Below, in pieces: positions 7,910-20,400 of a stretch of 64,000 nt of DNA. This stretch comes from Nostoc sp. FACHB-892 (lineage in GTDB: Bacteria; Cyanobacteriota; Cyanobacteriia; Cyanobacteriales; Nostocaceae). A program made the translations under genes and the position numbers. How positions within the stretch are numbered: position 1 is the first letter of the stretch; each line of letters starts with the position of its first letter. The notes below the pieces were generated by a model. The model searched no databases. It saw only the letters and a list, made by a program, of their open reading frames with translations, and was not told the origin of the DNA. Where the stretch lies: positions 156,400 to 220,399 of the forward strand of contig NZ_JACJTR010000012.1 in NCBI RefSeq assembly GCF_014698795.1, in the 5' to 3' direction.

Positions 7910-9964
7910 ATGAATAGTCATTTACTCAATGGACATTATCAAATAGTAAAAGTTCTCACTAATGGTGAGAATTGCAAAACGTATTTAGTTGAAGATATTA
8001 ATCTTCCTAGTAGCGAATTTATAGTAAAACAGTTATCTCTTCCTAGTAGCAATCCTCAAGTTTTAACAAGCCTACGCAGCTTCTTTGCTAGTCAAGCAGA
8101 AACTTTAGAAAAATTAGGACAGAAACACGAGAAGCTTCAAAAGCTAATTGATTATTTTGAAGAAAATGAAGAATTCTATATAGTTCAAGAATTCATACCT
8201 GGAAATCCTCTAAGTGATGAAATTATCCAGGGACAACCTCTGACGGAAGACCAAGTAATTAGTCTTTTATCAGAGATATTAGAATTTTTGGTGATTTTAC
8301 ATAGCAATGGCGTGATTCATCAAGATATTAAACCAGCTAATATCATTCGCCGTCAATCAGATAAAAAGTTCGTTTTGGTTAATTTTGCTACTGTTAATAA
8401 AGCCATCCCTAATGAGAATCTCGAATATATACCAATAGAACAAGTTAAGGGAAATCTCAAATATAACAGCGATATATATGCTTTAGGTATCGTTGCGATC
8501 GCAGCACTTTTAGGCTTATCTGGAAACGAAATATCTAATTTGCGAAGTCAGAAAAATCGGCTAACAGGTGAAATTGTCTGGTGGAACAAAAACCTAAAAA
8601 TTAATAGAAAATTAGCAATAATTATTAATAAAATGGTGCGTTTTGACTATCGTAAGCGCTACCAGTATGCAACTGAAGTTTTAGACGACCTGAAAAAGAT
8701 AACGAATATTAAGCACGATCAGCAAAGACAACATCAGAAAAAATTATTATTAGTTATGACGGGGGTAACTGGCTGTATCGCGCTTGGTGTTGGAGTGTGG
8801 CAATTGAGGTCACCAAAACCTGTAACTGATGCTCAACAGCCATTGTACCAACAAGGTGTAAGCAAATATGAAGCAGGAAACTATGAGGGAGCAGTTGAAG
8901 ATTTTAATCAGGCTATTGAATTAGATCCGCAAAATGCTCTGGCTTATAATAGGCGAGGCGATGCTTATTATCGATTAGGAGACTATGAGCAAGCACAAGC
9001 AGACTCTAGCCAAGCCATTTTGCTCAATCCTCAAGATGCTAATGCCTATTTTGACCGAGGATTTGCTTTTTCGGAATTAGGCAAGTATAAAGAAGCGATC
9101 GCAGACTATACCCGATCAATTAAGTTAAATTCTGAGAATGCTTATGCTTACTATGGCCGCGGGTTAGCCCGTGTTCAAGTGAAGGATAATAAAGCAGCAA
9201 TGGCAGATTTTAGCAAAGCGATCGCTCTCAAGCCTCAGTATACCGAAGCTTACTTGCAGCGAGGAATCCTTCGCCGTCGCCTAAGACAAAGAATTGAAGC
9301 AATCCAAGATTTTGATACAATAATTAAGATTAATCCGAGTGATGCTAAAGCTTATTATCAAAGGGGTTTAACTCAATCTATTAATAAGCAAAAATATGCA
9401 GCGCTTAAAGATTATACGGACGCAATTAACATTAATCCTAAATACATAGAAGCCTATCTTAATCGTGGTGATGTTTACAGCGATCTAGGAAATAAACTTG
9501 AAGCTACTGAAGATTACAACGCTATTTTAAAGATTGATCCTAAATTTACTGCGGCTTACATCCACAGAGGTATTCACCGCTCTTCTTTCGGAGATTATAA
9601 AGGCGCTATTGAAGATTACACCGAAGCACTTAAACTAGATCCTAATGATGTCGCAGCTTACAACAACCGTGGTAATGCCTATCTGGAACTAGGAAATAAA
9701 AAAGCTGCAAATCAAGATTATTCACGAGCGATCGCAATTAATGCTAACAATGCTTTAGCCTACTATAACCGGGGCGTGATTCGCACCAAGCAGAAAAATA
9801 AACAGGGAGCGATCGCAGATTTCAAAAAAGCTGCAAAACTATTCCAACAGCAAGGTAAAAAAGATAGTTATCAAGATGCACAGAGGGAGATTGCAATTCT
9901 ACAAAATAAGTCAGCACCAGCGAAAGCTACTCGCACTAAATCTGGGAAAAGAGAAAAAATCTGA
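7910..9964 (+). CDS. Ser/Thr kinase-like (probable pseudokinase) membrane protein with TPR repeats
   Basis: A 684-residue protein. Residues about 8-265 resemble a Hanks-type kinase: Lys in EFIVKQLSL, and a catalytic loop VIHQDIKPANII that keeps Asp, Lys and Asn. The Mg-binding DFG motif is replaced by NFA (VLVNFATV, near residue 157), so phosphotransfer may be weak or absent. A membrane segment follows (about 280-298, KLLLVMTGVTGCIALGVGVW), then nine to ten TPRs to about residue 655 and a basic tail. The kinase would be cytoplasmic and the TPR array on the far side of the membrane. It stands alone, in tandem with corA downstream. The missing Asp could also mark an atypical active kinase. Confidence 0.88.
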   Translation: MNSHLLNGHYQIVKVLTNGENCKTYLVEDINLPSSEFIVKQLSLPSSNPQVLTSLRSFFASQAETLEKLGQKHEKLQKLIDYFEENEEFYIVQEFIPGNPLSDEIIQGQPLTEDQVISLLSEILEFLVILHSNGVIHQDIKPANIIRRQSDKKFVLVNFATVNKAIPNENLEYIPIEQVKGNLKYNSDIYALGIVAIAALLGLSGNEISNLRSQKNRLTGEIVWWNKNLKINRKLAIIINKMVRFDYRKRYQYATEVLDDLKKITNIKHDQQRQHQKKLLLVMTGVTGCIALGVGVWQLRSPKPVTDAQQPLYQQGVSKYEAGNYEGAVEDFNQAIELDPQNALAYNRRGDAYYRLGDYEQAQADSSQAILLNPQDANAYFDRGFAFSELGKYKEAIADYTRSIKLNSENAYAYYGRGLARVQVKDNKAAMADFSKAIALKPQYTEAYLQRGILRRRLRQRIEAIQDFDTIIKINPSDAKAYYQRGLTQSINKQKYAALKDYTDAININPKYIEAYLNRGDVYSDLGNKLEATEDYNAILKIDPKFTAAYIHRGIHRSSFGDYKGAIEDYTEALKLDPNDVAAYNNRGNAYLELGNKKAANQDYSRAIAINANNALAYYNRGVIRTKQKNKQGAIADFKKAAKLFQQQGKKDSYQDAQREIAILQNKSAPAKATRTKSGKREKI

Positions 9965-10038
9965 GCTATAACTCAATACAGTAATACCATTTTAAGAAGA
10001 TATTTTAAAAGTCCTCTAGTCGGTAGTAAAACGTTTTA

Positions 10039-10113
10039 GATCCCCCTAAATCCCCTTTAAAAAGGGGGACTTTGATTCCGGTTCCCTCCTTTTTAAGGGG
10101 GGTTGGGGGGATC
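10039..10113. repeat. Palindromic GATCCCCC...GGGGGGATC repeat element
   Basis: A short element with inverted ends GATCCCCCTAAAT and GTTGGGGGGATC and an internal CCCTTTAAAAAGGGGG palindrome. It is a common type of interspersed palindromic repeat in Nostoc genomes. It lies in the 306-base gap between the TPR kinase and corA, where I see no gene. Confidence 0.75.
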
Positions 10114-10270
10114 TTCTGGGGTAAAATATCATTAACACCAAGCGGATTGCAATATGTCTATTCACCGCCATAAACCGTAAGCTTTGACATTTTATGTGTT
10201 CTTGTAGTCAAATAAATTATCGCTCAACATGAGTCATAGTATTTTCTTACGACTCGATTAGGATGGCTAT

Positions 10271-11251
10271 ATGCTAACTCTCCTCACTTTTCATCCAGAC
10301 AACCTGGAATTATTTACCAGCAATCATGTCGATACGGTACTGAAACAAATTGATAGTTCTCGCAATATTTGGTTGCGCTGTATTCACTTCCGCGATCGCA
10401 CTGGAACCGCCAAAATTATTAAACATTTTGGTCTTAATCCATCGCGTGTTAATATGATTTTCAACCATTCCCCTGTTGGAGTTGATGAAGACGTAGAAGA
10501 TTGTTTATTTGACAGCTATGAAATATTAACTCCTCAAATAAAAAATCACGAGTTTGAGGTTGCTCGTGGCAATATTGTGCTGGGGAATAATTTTATTATC
10601 ACCTTTGAAATTACTGAATTAAAAGTTTTAAGTATTTTAGCTAATAATCTGCAAAAACGAAATAAATATATTGAAGGTTTAGGAATTGACTATGTTTTTT
10701 ATCTCATTTTTAAAGAGGTTTTAAATAATTACCATACTGTATTTGATTATATTTCTAGAAAACTTGATGATTTAGAAGATGAAGTTTTAGATAATTCTGG
10801 TGATGAATTAACATACCAAAAAATTGCAACGATGAGGCAATCGACTCGTTCAGGACGCCGTAATTTTCAAAGCATCAAGTCAATGATGGCTATTATGGAT
10901 CACGAAGATTGCCAATGGATTACCCAACCAGTGAAGGAACTATTCAATCAAGAATTAGTTCATCACGTTGATAAGCTCTGGCAAGAATATCAAGCTTTGA
11001 GAGCCTGGATGTCAGAATTAATGGAAATTCAACGCGATAATATTGCTAGCAAAACCGGTGAACGAATTAATCGTTTGACTATCCTATCAAGCGTATTTTT
11101 ACCAATCACTTTCCTGTCTGGTTTCTATGGTATGAACTTCAAATATATGCCGGAATTAGAGCAACCTTGGGCTTATCCTGCTGTGATTTGCGTTATGGCA
11201 TTAATTGTAGTTGGTAGTATTGCTTATGCTAAAAAACAACGTTGGTTGTAG
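10271..11251 (+). CDS. corA: CorA family magnesium/divalent cation transporter
   Basis: A 326-residue inner-membrane channel for Mg2+ (possibly Co2+ or Ni2+). The large N-terminal cytoplasmic part is followed by long helices, and the signature YGMNF lies at about residue 286, between transmembrane 1 (SSVFLPITFLSGFY) and transmembrane 2 (AYPAVICVMALIVVGSIAYA). The basic tail AKKQRWL is typical. Length and the GMN motif fit CorA. The ATG at 10271 lies a few bases after AGGATGG. It is not clearly in an operon; the next gene starts 109 bases downstream. Confidence 0.93.
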   Translation: MLTLLTFHPDNLELFTSNHVDTVLKQIDSSRNIWLRCIHFRDRTGTAKIIKHFGLNPSRVNMIFNHSPVGVDEDVEDCLFDSYEILTPQIKNHEFEVARGNIVLGNNFIITFEITELKVLSILANNLQKRNKYIEGLGIDYVFYLIFKEVLNNYHTVFDYISRKLDDLEDEVLDNSGDELTYQKIATMRQSTRSGRRNFQSIKSMMAIMDHEDCQWITQPVKELFNQELVHHVDKLWQEYQALRAWMSELMEIQRDNIASKTGERINRLTILSSVFLPITFLSGFYGMNFKYMPELEQPWAYPAVICVMALIVVGSIAYAKKQRWL

Positions 11252-11360
11252 TGCCTTTCAGGTTAAAGACATTGGTGGAATAGTGAAATTTACATCTCAT
11301 TTAGCATTCCTATATGCTTTCTGTAAGTAGACTGAATCAACCCTAAATCGGTAAATAAAC

Positions 11361-12863
11361 GTGAATATCCCATTGATTATTCGTGCTGAAGAACACAACG
11401 AGAAAACAGCAATCGTTACAAAGGATGGAGCATTTACCTATCGAGATCTGCTCCACACATCTAGTCAAATAGCAACAGGTCTTCTTAAGAATACAGAAGA
11501 TTTACAGGAGCAGCGAGTTGCCTTTCTGATCCCGCCTGGGTTTGAGTATGTAGCCACTCAATGGGGAATTTGGCGTGCTGGTGGTATAGCTGTACCTCTG
11601 TGTGTTTCCCACCCGCGGCCAGAATTGGAGTATGTAATTACCAATTCTGGAGCATCGATTATTGTTGCTCATCCTAATTTTGAAGGTATACTGCGTAGTT
11701 TACTGCCGCAGGCATCGCTCGCCGAAGCACTAAACTTGCGATTTATCCTTACCTCAGAAACCCTCCCATCTGATATTGCTTTGCTCCCACAGGTCGATAT
11801 CACTAGACGCGCTTTAATTCTCTACACTAGCGGTACAACAGGTAAACCAAAGGGTGTGGTTACAACCCATCAAAATATTCAAGCGCAAGTGACTAGCTTA
11901 AACACCGCTTGGGAATGGACATCTAGCGATCGCATTTTACATATTCTGCCACTACATCATATTCATGGGATTATTAACGTACTGACTTGTGCTTTATGGG
12001 CTGGGGCCGAGTGTCATCTGTTGAGCAAGTTTGATACCGAAACCGTTTGGAACCGAATTTGTGACGGTAACTTAACCTTATTTATGGCAGTACCAACAAT
12101 TTATGTAAAGCTAATTGCTGCTTGGGAAAATGCCTCTAGCGAACGCCAAAAAACTATGTCAGAAGGCTGTGCTAAGATGCGGTTGATGGTTTCTGGCTCG
12201 GCAGCTTTACCAGTCCAAGTTTTAGAAAAATGGCAGAGTATCAGCGGTAATTTTCTGCTTGAGCGCTATGGGATGACGGAAATTGGCATGGTGCTATCAA
12301 ATCCTTTACATGGTGAACGGTTGGCTGGATATGTAGGAAAGCCTCTACCTGAAGTGGAAGTGAGATTAGTAGATGAGAACGGGGAGTTAGTTCCAGCAGG
12401 AACACCAGGAGAGATCCAAGTTAAAGGGCCTGGAGTGTTTCTCGAATATTGGCAAAACCCCGAAGCAACCGCCAAAGCTTTCCAAGATGGCTGGTTCTGT
12501 ACTGGAGATACCGCCGTAGTTGAGAACGACAGCTACCGCATTCTGGGCCGGATGAGTGTGGATATCATCAAAACCGGAGGCTATAAAGTTTCAGCTTTAG
12601 AAATTGAAGAAGTATTGCGATCGCATCCTGATATTCAGGAATGTGCAGTGGTTGGGGTTGCTGACTTAGAGTGGGGTGAACGGGTTTGTGCGGCGCTAGT
12701 ATTGCAAGGGCCACAACCTTTGACATTAGAAGCTTTTAGGAGTTGGGCAAAAGAGCGATTGGCTGTTTATAAAGTGCCAACCCAAATTTTGATAGTTGAA
12801 GAATTACCACGCAACGCTATGGGGAAAGTGACTAAGCCGACGGTGGTTGAGCTATTTTGCTGA
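11361..12863 (+). CDS. Acyl-CoA synthetase (AMP-forming; MatB/ACSF3-like)
   Basis: A 500-residue ANL-superfamily enzyme that adenylates a carboxylic acid and transfers it to CoA. The P-loop LYTSGTTGKPKG is near residues 153-164. Other core motifs are LPLHHIHGI, the adenine-binding ERYGMTE, the hinge GWFCTGD, and the catalytic Lys region LPRNAMGKV near the C-terminus. The LPLHHIHG pattern and compact length recall malonyl-CoA synthetases and short or branched acyl-CoA ligases; the true acid is uncertain. The start is a GTG at 11361, the best match to the family N-terminus. Confidence 0.9.
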   Translation: MNIPLIIRAEEHNEKTAIVTKDGAFTYRDLLHTSSQIATGLLKNTEDLQEQRVAFLIPPGFEYVATQWGIWRAGGIAVPLCVSHPRPELEYVITNSGASIIVAHPNFEGILRSLLPQASLAEALNLRFILTSETLPSDIALLPQVDITRRALILYTSGTTGKPKGVVTTHQNIQAQVTSLNTAWEWTSSDRILHILPLHHIHGIINVLTCALWAGAECHLLSKFDTETVWNRICDGNLTLFMAVPTIYVKLIAAWENASSERQKTMSEGCAKMRLMVSGSAALPVQVLEKWQSISGNFLLERYGMTEIGMVLSNPLHGERLAGYVGKPLPEVEVRLVDENGELVPAGTPGEIQVKGPGVFLEYWQNPEATAKAFQDGWFCTGDTAVVENDSYRILGRMSVDIIKTGGYKVSALEIEEVLRSHPDIQECAVVGVADLEWGERVCAALVLQGPQPLTLEAFRSWAKERLAVYKVPTQILIVEELPRNAMGKVTKPTVVELFC

Positions 12864-13843
12864 TAGCGATCGTCAATGCTGAACTAGACCTAGAAATTTT
12901 AGACCTTGTAAGTCCTTAAAATTAGGTGAATCCTCGGTGATTTATTCGGATAACATGAGAAATTTAACAGCTTAATGCCAATATGAGCAAAACTGTTTAC
13001 ATCTAAACCAGTATTGTTGGCTATTTAACGATCCTGATGGCTAATTTAGAAGCTAGGCGGGAATGGTGGGACACACGTCGCTGGGGCGGGAATTTCTGAC
13101 GAATCTTGATGCTAAACAGGTTAAGGCACAGTTAGAAACAGGGGAAAATTCGATTTGTCAACCAGATTTTAACAAGGGGCAACTATTACCTGCTGTACTA
13201 TTATTGATCTCTTGCGTGTTGCCTTTGCGCCGCCCACTCCGGTACAAGGTGTAGCAGTTTTAGTGGTCATTTGTCGCAACGTGTGAACGCGCGTTTTGTG
13301 AGATGAATGAGTATTTAGGCTATCGTCGAAGGTATAACATCGGTGAGTACACCTTTTTTTGGAAACGGCTTTGCATCAAATCGACATTTAATTTCAATTT
13401 CAACGCTCTTTAGACTGCCTGTTATTTTTATCGCTTCGGCATCATCTATTACTGTGAACAAACTTTTCTTTTCTAGCTTTGTGTTTTTCACTCTTGATTA
13501 TCCTAGGCAGAATGCTGAGATAGTACCATTCTTTTTGGGAAGTGCGATCGCCTGCAAGTATGAAGCACAAGCGTCGACAATAGCTGATGCTAGCTTCTAC
13601 AGTAAACCAAAAAGTTTTTCTCCAAAGAGCGATCACTAAAATACTTATATGTTTTAATACTTATTTGCACACAATTCTTTAACCAGCAGACTAGGCTGTT
13701 GACTTTGGCTATCTTTTAAGAAATTACCGAAAAATTATTTGTGCTGGTTTTTGCTTGTGTGAAAGCGCCCGCAACAGCCATCTTTACGCCAAAATAAAAA
13801 GCACAATTTCTGCATGAAGTCTTGTGGGCTAAAGGGTACAGAG
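12864..13843. other. Gene-poor stretch, probably decayed sequence
   Basis: About 980 bases without a supportable gene. Short frames exist (for example 13063-13254 and 13343-13639), but they have no recognisable domain and no ribosome site. One reading near 13045 gives REWWDTRR, which recalls a PIN-domain fragment, but it stops at once. The next feature is a broken transposase, so degraded mobile or toxin-antitoxin DNA is the likeliest content. Confidence 0.4.
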
Positions 13844-14036
13844 TCAACAGCCTAGACTAAAACCACTCTCGTAACAAAACCATACCTGTAAATGCTCCAG
13901 CTGCTCTCGTGCTATTGATAAATAAAAAGCCAAGCTTTTCTTTAAACTTGGCTCTTTCTTGGGGGTTTTGTTGATCTTCTAAATCATATTTAGCCCAAAT
14001 ATAACTATACTTTTTTCGCTTTAATATCCTCCTCAC
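13844..14036 (-). pseudogene. Frameshifted remnant of an IS630-type transposase
   Basis: On the minus strand one frame reads RRILKRKKYSYIWAKYDLED then PQERAKFKEKLGF; after a frameshift near 13920 another frame reads AREQLEHLQVWF-CYESGFSL and then stops. This matches the linker and first catalytic block of IS630-family transposases, where the motif is usually WF-DESGFSL. The catalytic Asp is Tyr here, the rest of the DDE domain is absent, and the frame is broken. It is a dead fragment. Confidence 0.7.
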
Positions 14037-14430
14037 TTGAGAGCTGCAAAGTACAAGCTCCGTCTCAGTTCCTCCCCCTTGCTCCTTGCTCCCCTGCTTC
14101 CTTTAACGCTTCTGGAGTCGGAGTATTGGAGAATACCCTGAACAATTTTGGCAATTTGGCATCCAATGTCTTTGGGTTGCAGTTTCAATGGAGATATCAA
14201 CACAACGGGACAGTCAAGAAGTTGTACGAGGGGTAAGGCAAAACTTTCCGCTTCTGGTGTCCCGTGCTACGCCAGTTGTCAAACGAGTGCTGTAGAATGG
14301 CTCTACATAATTGATACAGCGCTCAACAGAGTTCAGTTAAGGCTCTACAACTGGCTAGAAATGAACAAAACCAAATAGGATTTCAGAAGATGAAAAATCT
14401 AGATAGCTGGATTGCTGTATAGTTTGGATT
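14037..14430. other. Upstream region of the giant kinase gene
   Basis: Contains a repeat-like run (CCTCCCCCTTGCTCCTTGCTCCCCTGC near 14080) and a GTTCAGTTAAGG word near 14331 like other dispersed repeats in the window. No gene is supported. The promoter of the 2006-aa kinase gene should lie here. Confidence 0.35.
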
Positions 14431-17400
14431 ATGCCAGATTATTCTCTAAAGAGTTGCTCTATGATCGCTCTACCTGGTATTTTTATCCAAAACAAAATAT
14501 ACGAAAGTGACAATTCTCTAGTGTACCGGGGCATCAGAGACGATGGAGTAGGGATCATCGTAAAAATGCTAAAGCTTGATTATCCCTCACCTCAAGAACT
14601 GACCCGCTACAGACAGGAATATAAAATCACCTGTTCCCTAAATTTGGAAGGAGTTATTAAAGCATACAGCCAGCAAGACTATCAACGCACTCTGGTGATT
14701 CTCTTAGAAGATTTTGGGGGAGAGTCCCTAGAGCAATGGATGCATAAGCGTCCAGATATCTTTTGCCGCATGCCTTTATCCACTTTTCTAGGTCTTGCGA
14801 TCGCTGTTTGCGACATTCTGGGCAGAATCCATGCAGCCAATATCATTCATAAAGATATCAACCCTGGAAACATAGTCTTTAATCTGGATACTGGCGTTGT
14901 CAAAATTATTGACTTTGGGATTGCCACCCAATTTAACCGCACGAATCCGACTTTCAAGAGCCACTATGTTTTAGAAGGGACACTTGCATACCTATCTCCA
15001 GAGCAAACCGGGCGGATGAACCGTTTGCTCGATTACCGCACCGATTTTTACTCCCTTGGTGTGACGTTCTACGAACTTCTAACCGGACATCTGCCGTTTC
15101 CCACAGCAGACATACTTGAGCTAGTCCATTGTCATATTGCCAAGTATCCACCTCCGCCTCATGAACTGAATGAAACTATTCCTAAACCAGTTTCAGAGAT
15201 TATTTTGAAATTGATGGCGAAAAATGCCGAGGATCGCTATCAAAGTGCTAGGGGTATCAAAGCAGATTTAGAAAGCTGTGCTAACCAACTAATAAAAACA
15301 GGGCAAATTGATTGCATTCAATTAGGTTTTCAAGACGTTGCGGATCAGTTTCAAATTCCGCAAAAATTGTATGGACGCGAAGCAGAAATTGAAGCATTAT
15401 TAGCGGCGTTTGACAGAGTGGCAGGAACAGCGAATGTTGGCGAAGCTTGCCGAGAAAAGGAAAGCATAGGAAATTCTCAATTCCAAGTCGAAATGATGCT
15501 AGTATCAGGCTACGCTGGAATTGGCAAATCAGCCTTAGTGCAGGAAATCTATAAACCAATTACCCAAAAGCGCGGCTATTTTATCTCTGGGAAATTCGAT
15601 CAATTCGGGCGCAATATTCCTTACAGCGCGATCGCCCATGCCCTGCAAAAATTAGTGCATCAACTCCTGGGTGAACCTGATGAGCAGTTGTTGCAGTGGC
15701 GATCGCACCTTCTAAAGGCTTTGGGAAGCAACGGACAAATCATCATTGATGTGATCCCGGAAGTCGAGTTAATTATTGGCAAGCAGCCACCCATACCGGA
15801 AGTTGGAGCAACTGAAGCTCAAAATCGTTTCAATTTAATATTTCAAAAGTTTGTGCGGGTGTTTTGTTCAAAAGAACACCCGCTTGTTATCTTCTTAGAT
15901 GATTTGCAGTGGATGGACTTAGCAACACTCAAGTTAATTGAGTTGATGTTGCTTGATGAACAAACCCAATTCCTATTTTTAATTGGAGCCTATCGAGATA
16001 ATGAAGTTAACCCAACGCATCCACTGGTATTAACATTGGAAAAACTGCGAAAACAAGGAGCAGTGCTTCAAGAAATTATTTTAGCACCATTAACCCTGGG
16101 TTCACTGAGTCAGTTGATTGCCGAGACACTACATCAGAATGCAGACACCGTTCGTTCCTTAGCTGAGTTAGTGCTGCGTAAAACTCAGGGTAATCCTTTC
16201 TTTGTCAGTGAATTTTTGAGAATGCTGTATAGCGAAAATTTATTGACCTTTGATTTTGAACACTCAAACTGGCAATGGAACATCACTCAAATTCAATCCC
16301 CAGATATCACCGATAATGTTGTGGAGTTAATGCTTCACAAGTTAAAGAAGTTACCAGAAATTACACAGCAAATTCTTCAGTTAGCCGCTTGTGTTGGGGC
16401 TGAATTTAATTTAGATACTTTATCAATTGTTTGTAATAAAATTCCTAAAGCGCTTTTCTTAGATTTACTAGCAGCCATCCAAGATGGGTTCATTCAACCT
16501 ATATCTCAATTAGGCGACGACTTGTTAATTAAAGAGTATAAGTTTTTGCACGATCGGGTACAACAAGCAGCCTATGCCTTAATTGATGAGGCACAAAAAC
16601 AAATTGTTCATCTACAAATAGGTCGCAATTTACTAAAAAAAACGTTACCAGAGCGACTAGCAGATCGATTGTTTGAAATTGTCGATCATCTCAATCAGGG
16701 AATTGAGCTTATTACAGATCAAGCAGAACGTAATGAAATTGCCAAACTGAATCTATTGGCAGGTCAGAAAGCAAAAGGAGCGATCGCCTATACTGTGGCG
16801 AAAAAATATTTAGCTACAAGTAGAAAATTGCTAGCAACTTTAAGCTGGCAAACAAACTATGATCTGACATTAGATTTATATGTAGAAACAACAGAAATCG
16901 CGTATTTATGTGGCGAATTTGAAGATGTAGAACAGTGGGCAAGAGTCGTTCTACAAGAAGCCAAAACGGTTCTCGATAGCGTGAAAGGTTACGAAGTCAA
17001 AATTCAAACCGATATCGCACAGAACCAGCCATTAAAAGCAATTAACACAGGATTGCAAGTTTTGCAACAACTGGGAATCAGTTTTCTTGAAACGGCTAGT
17101 CAATCAGGTACTCGCTTTGAACTGGACACAGTTTTATCCCTTTTTATCGAGAAACCAATTGGAAACTTAATTCATTTACCCGAAATGACTGATCCGAACC
17201 AATTGGCGGCGATGCGAATTCTATCCAGGATCACGTTTGCTGCACAAAATGCTGCTCCTGCATTAGTGCCCCTATTTGCATTGAAGCAGGTCAACTTGTC
17301 AATTCAGTATGGCAATGCGTTTGTGTCACCTTCGGCATATGCCACTTTTGGTTTAATTCTTTGTGGGATGGTCGGAAACATTGAGGGTGGCTACCAGTTT

Positions 17401-20400
17401 GGACAGCTAGCTCTAGAGATGTTGTCACAGCCAAACACCCATTCACTCAGAGCTAAGACGCTGTTCGTTGTCAATGTTTTCATTATCCACTGGAAAGAGC
17501 ATTTGAGAGAAACATTGGAGCGCTTACTAGAAGGTTATCAAAGCGGGTTGGAAACTGGAGATTTAGAGTTTGCTGCCTACTGTGCTATCTCTTACTGCTC
17601 TCAATCGTTTGAAGTCGGTAAGGGACTTATGGAACTTGAACGCGAGATGAAGATATACAGTGAAGTACTCTGTCAAATCAAGCAGGAAACTGTAGTCACC
17701 TGGATTCAAATATTTCAGCAGTTGGTTTTAAATTTGATAGGATGCTCAAGCAATCCCTACCGTCTAGTGGGGGAATTATATAATGAAGAGAATAAACTGC
17801 CACAACATGAAGCAGCAAATGATGGAACTGCTCTGTTTGAGGTCTATTTCAACAAACTTTTCCTGTGCTACCTATTTTCCGAGTATGCACAGGCTGTTGT
17901 AAGCTCAAGCCTAACAGAAAACTATTTGCCTCAAATCACAGCGACACCTTTTGTTCCTTTGTATTATTTCTATGATTCTTTAGCAAGAATTGCAGTATAC
18001 CTTGGAAGCAGCGATCAAGCAAAGTCGGAAATCCTCAAAAAAGTTGCTGTTAGTCAAGAAAAAATGAAACAATGGGCTAATTCTGCACCGATGAATCATT
18101 CGCATAAATATCATTTAGTTGAGGCAGAGAAAGCGCGAGTTTTAGGCCAATTGCTTGAAGCAGAAGAGTTCTACGAGCAAGCGATCCAGGGAGCTAGGGA
18201 AAATGGATATATCCAAGAAGAAGCATTAGCATACGAATTAGCTGCCAAATTTTACTTATCTCGCGGTCGGGAGAAATTTGCTCAAACTTACATGAAAGAA
18301 GCTCACTACTGCTATGAACGTTGGGGAGCCACTGCGAAGGTCAAAGATTTGGAAATTCGCTATCCAAAGTTTTTTCCTCAATCGCCAGGTATGGCTTCCA
18401 CGTCAATTCGCACGACTTCTGGAAACACCTCTAATAACTCAGACATTCCTTTCGATTTAGTGACGCTGATGAAAGCATCTCAGGCGATTTCGAGCGAAAT
18501 TGAACTGGATCAGTTGCTCGATTCCTTAATGAAGATTCTAATCGAGAATACTGGCGCACAAACAGGAATTTTAATTTTGCAAGAAGCTGGAGAATGGAAA
18601 ATTGAAGTTACTTGTAAAATGAATTTCGATCTGGGTGAGAACACTTGCACCATAAAAATGGTGCCGTCGCTTTCAATAAGTAGCTGCCTTCCCACAGCGA
18701 TTATTAACTATGTTATTCGCACAAGAGAAAGCGTAGTATTGAATGATGCAACCCGTGAGGGCAAATTTACGCTTGATCCTTACATTAAAAAGCATCAACC
18801 TCAGTCAATTCTATGTGCGCCGCTCTTTAATCAAGGCAAAATAACTGGCCTTGTGTATTTGGAAAATAATCTATCGACTGGAGCTTTTAGTAGCGATCGC
18901 ATCAAGATGCTACAGCTTTTATCGGGACAAGCTGCGATCGCCATTACCAATGCCAAACTTTACGCTGAAGTGAAGGAACGAGAAAGCCGTCTCATACAAT
19001 TTATCGATGCAATGCCGATTGGGGTTACTGTCCATACCTCCACGGGACACATTACCTATGCTAATCGGGCAACTTATCTATTAACAGATAAAGCTGATCT
19101 CTTAACGGAAGCACCACATCAGCAAATCTCTGAAATTCATCAAGTTTATAAAGCTGGAACTAATCAGTTATATCCTACTGACCAACTGCCCATTTTTCGG
19201 TCTCTGGAAGGAGAGACGGTTACTGTAGATGATATAGAAGTTCGTTTATCAGATAAAACCATTCTTGTACAAATTTCCAGTACACCTGTGTTTGATAAAA
19301 CTGGAAAGATTGCCTATGCTATTACCGCTTGTCAAGATATAACCGAACGCAAGCAAGCGGAAAAATTGTTAGCCGATTACAACCGCACCTTAGAGCAACA
19401 GGTTGCAGAACGGACAGTAGCTTTACAGGAAAGCGAAGCCGCACTATGCTATCGAGAACAGGAATTGCGACTAATTACTGATGCTCTTCCAGTTTGTATC
19501 AGTTATGTGGATACCAATCAACGTTATCGCTTTGTCAACCGCACCTATGAGATGTGGTTTAACTGTCGACGAGATGAGATTCTGGGTAAATCTGTCTCTG
19601 AACTTTTGGGTGAGCCAGCTTATCACATTGTGGAACCCTACATCAATCGAACACTGGAAGGGCAACTAACAAACTATGAAGCAGAAATTCCCTATCCGCT
19701 TGGCAAAAAGCATATTAGTGCTACCTTCATTCCAGATTTTGATTTCAATGCTCAAGTCAGAGGATTCTATGGTCTGATTACAGACATTGGCGAACAGCGA
19801 AACGCTGCACTGCGTGAGCGCAAACGCGCCGAAGAAGCCTCAATCCTAGAAGAACGCAACCGCATGGCGCGAGAAATTCACGACACTTTAGCACAAGCTT
19901 TCACTGGGATTCTACTGAATGTTGGAGCAGCGACACAAGTGCTAACAGATGATTTAGAAGCGACACAGGCACATCTAGAAATGATCGATGAATTGGCACG
20001 AACCGGGCTTGCCGAGGCTCGTCGTTCAGTGGTAGCGCTCCGTCCCCAACTATTAGAAGATGGCAGTTTACATAGTGCCCTTTATCGTCTGGTAGCTCAG
20101 ATGAGAGCTGCTGCTGATACCGCTCTTATCTACGAGATGAAAGGCACAGCCTATCCAATGCTTGCCGAGGTTGAGAATAACTTACTACGGATTGCACAGG
20201 AAGCACTAACCAATGCCGTAAAATACGCTGATGCTTGCGAAGTTCGTGTTGAATTAGTGTATGAAAATACACAATGCATCTTGTGTGTTAAAGATGATGG
20301 AAGGGGCTTCGGGGTTGGTAGCATACCAAGAGTTGGCGGATTTGGATTGCTGGGAATGAGCGAGCGTGCAGAATACATTGGAGCACAGCTGACAATTAAG

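Noticed and set aside
13063..13639. Two short plus-strand frames (63 and 98 codons) between acyl-CoA synthetase and IS630 remnant
   Set aside because: No recognisable family, no ribosome site, in a decayed region.
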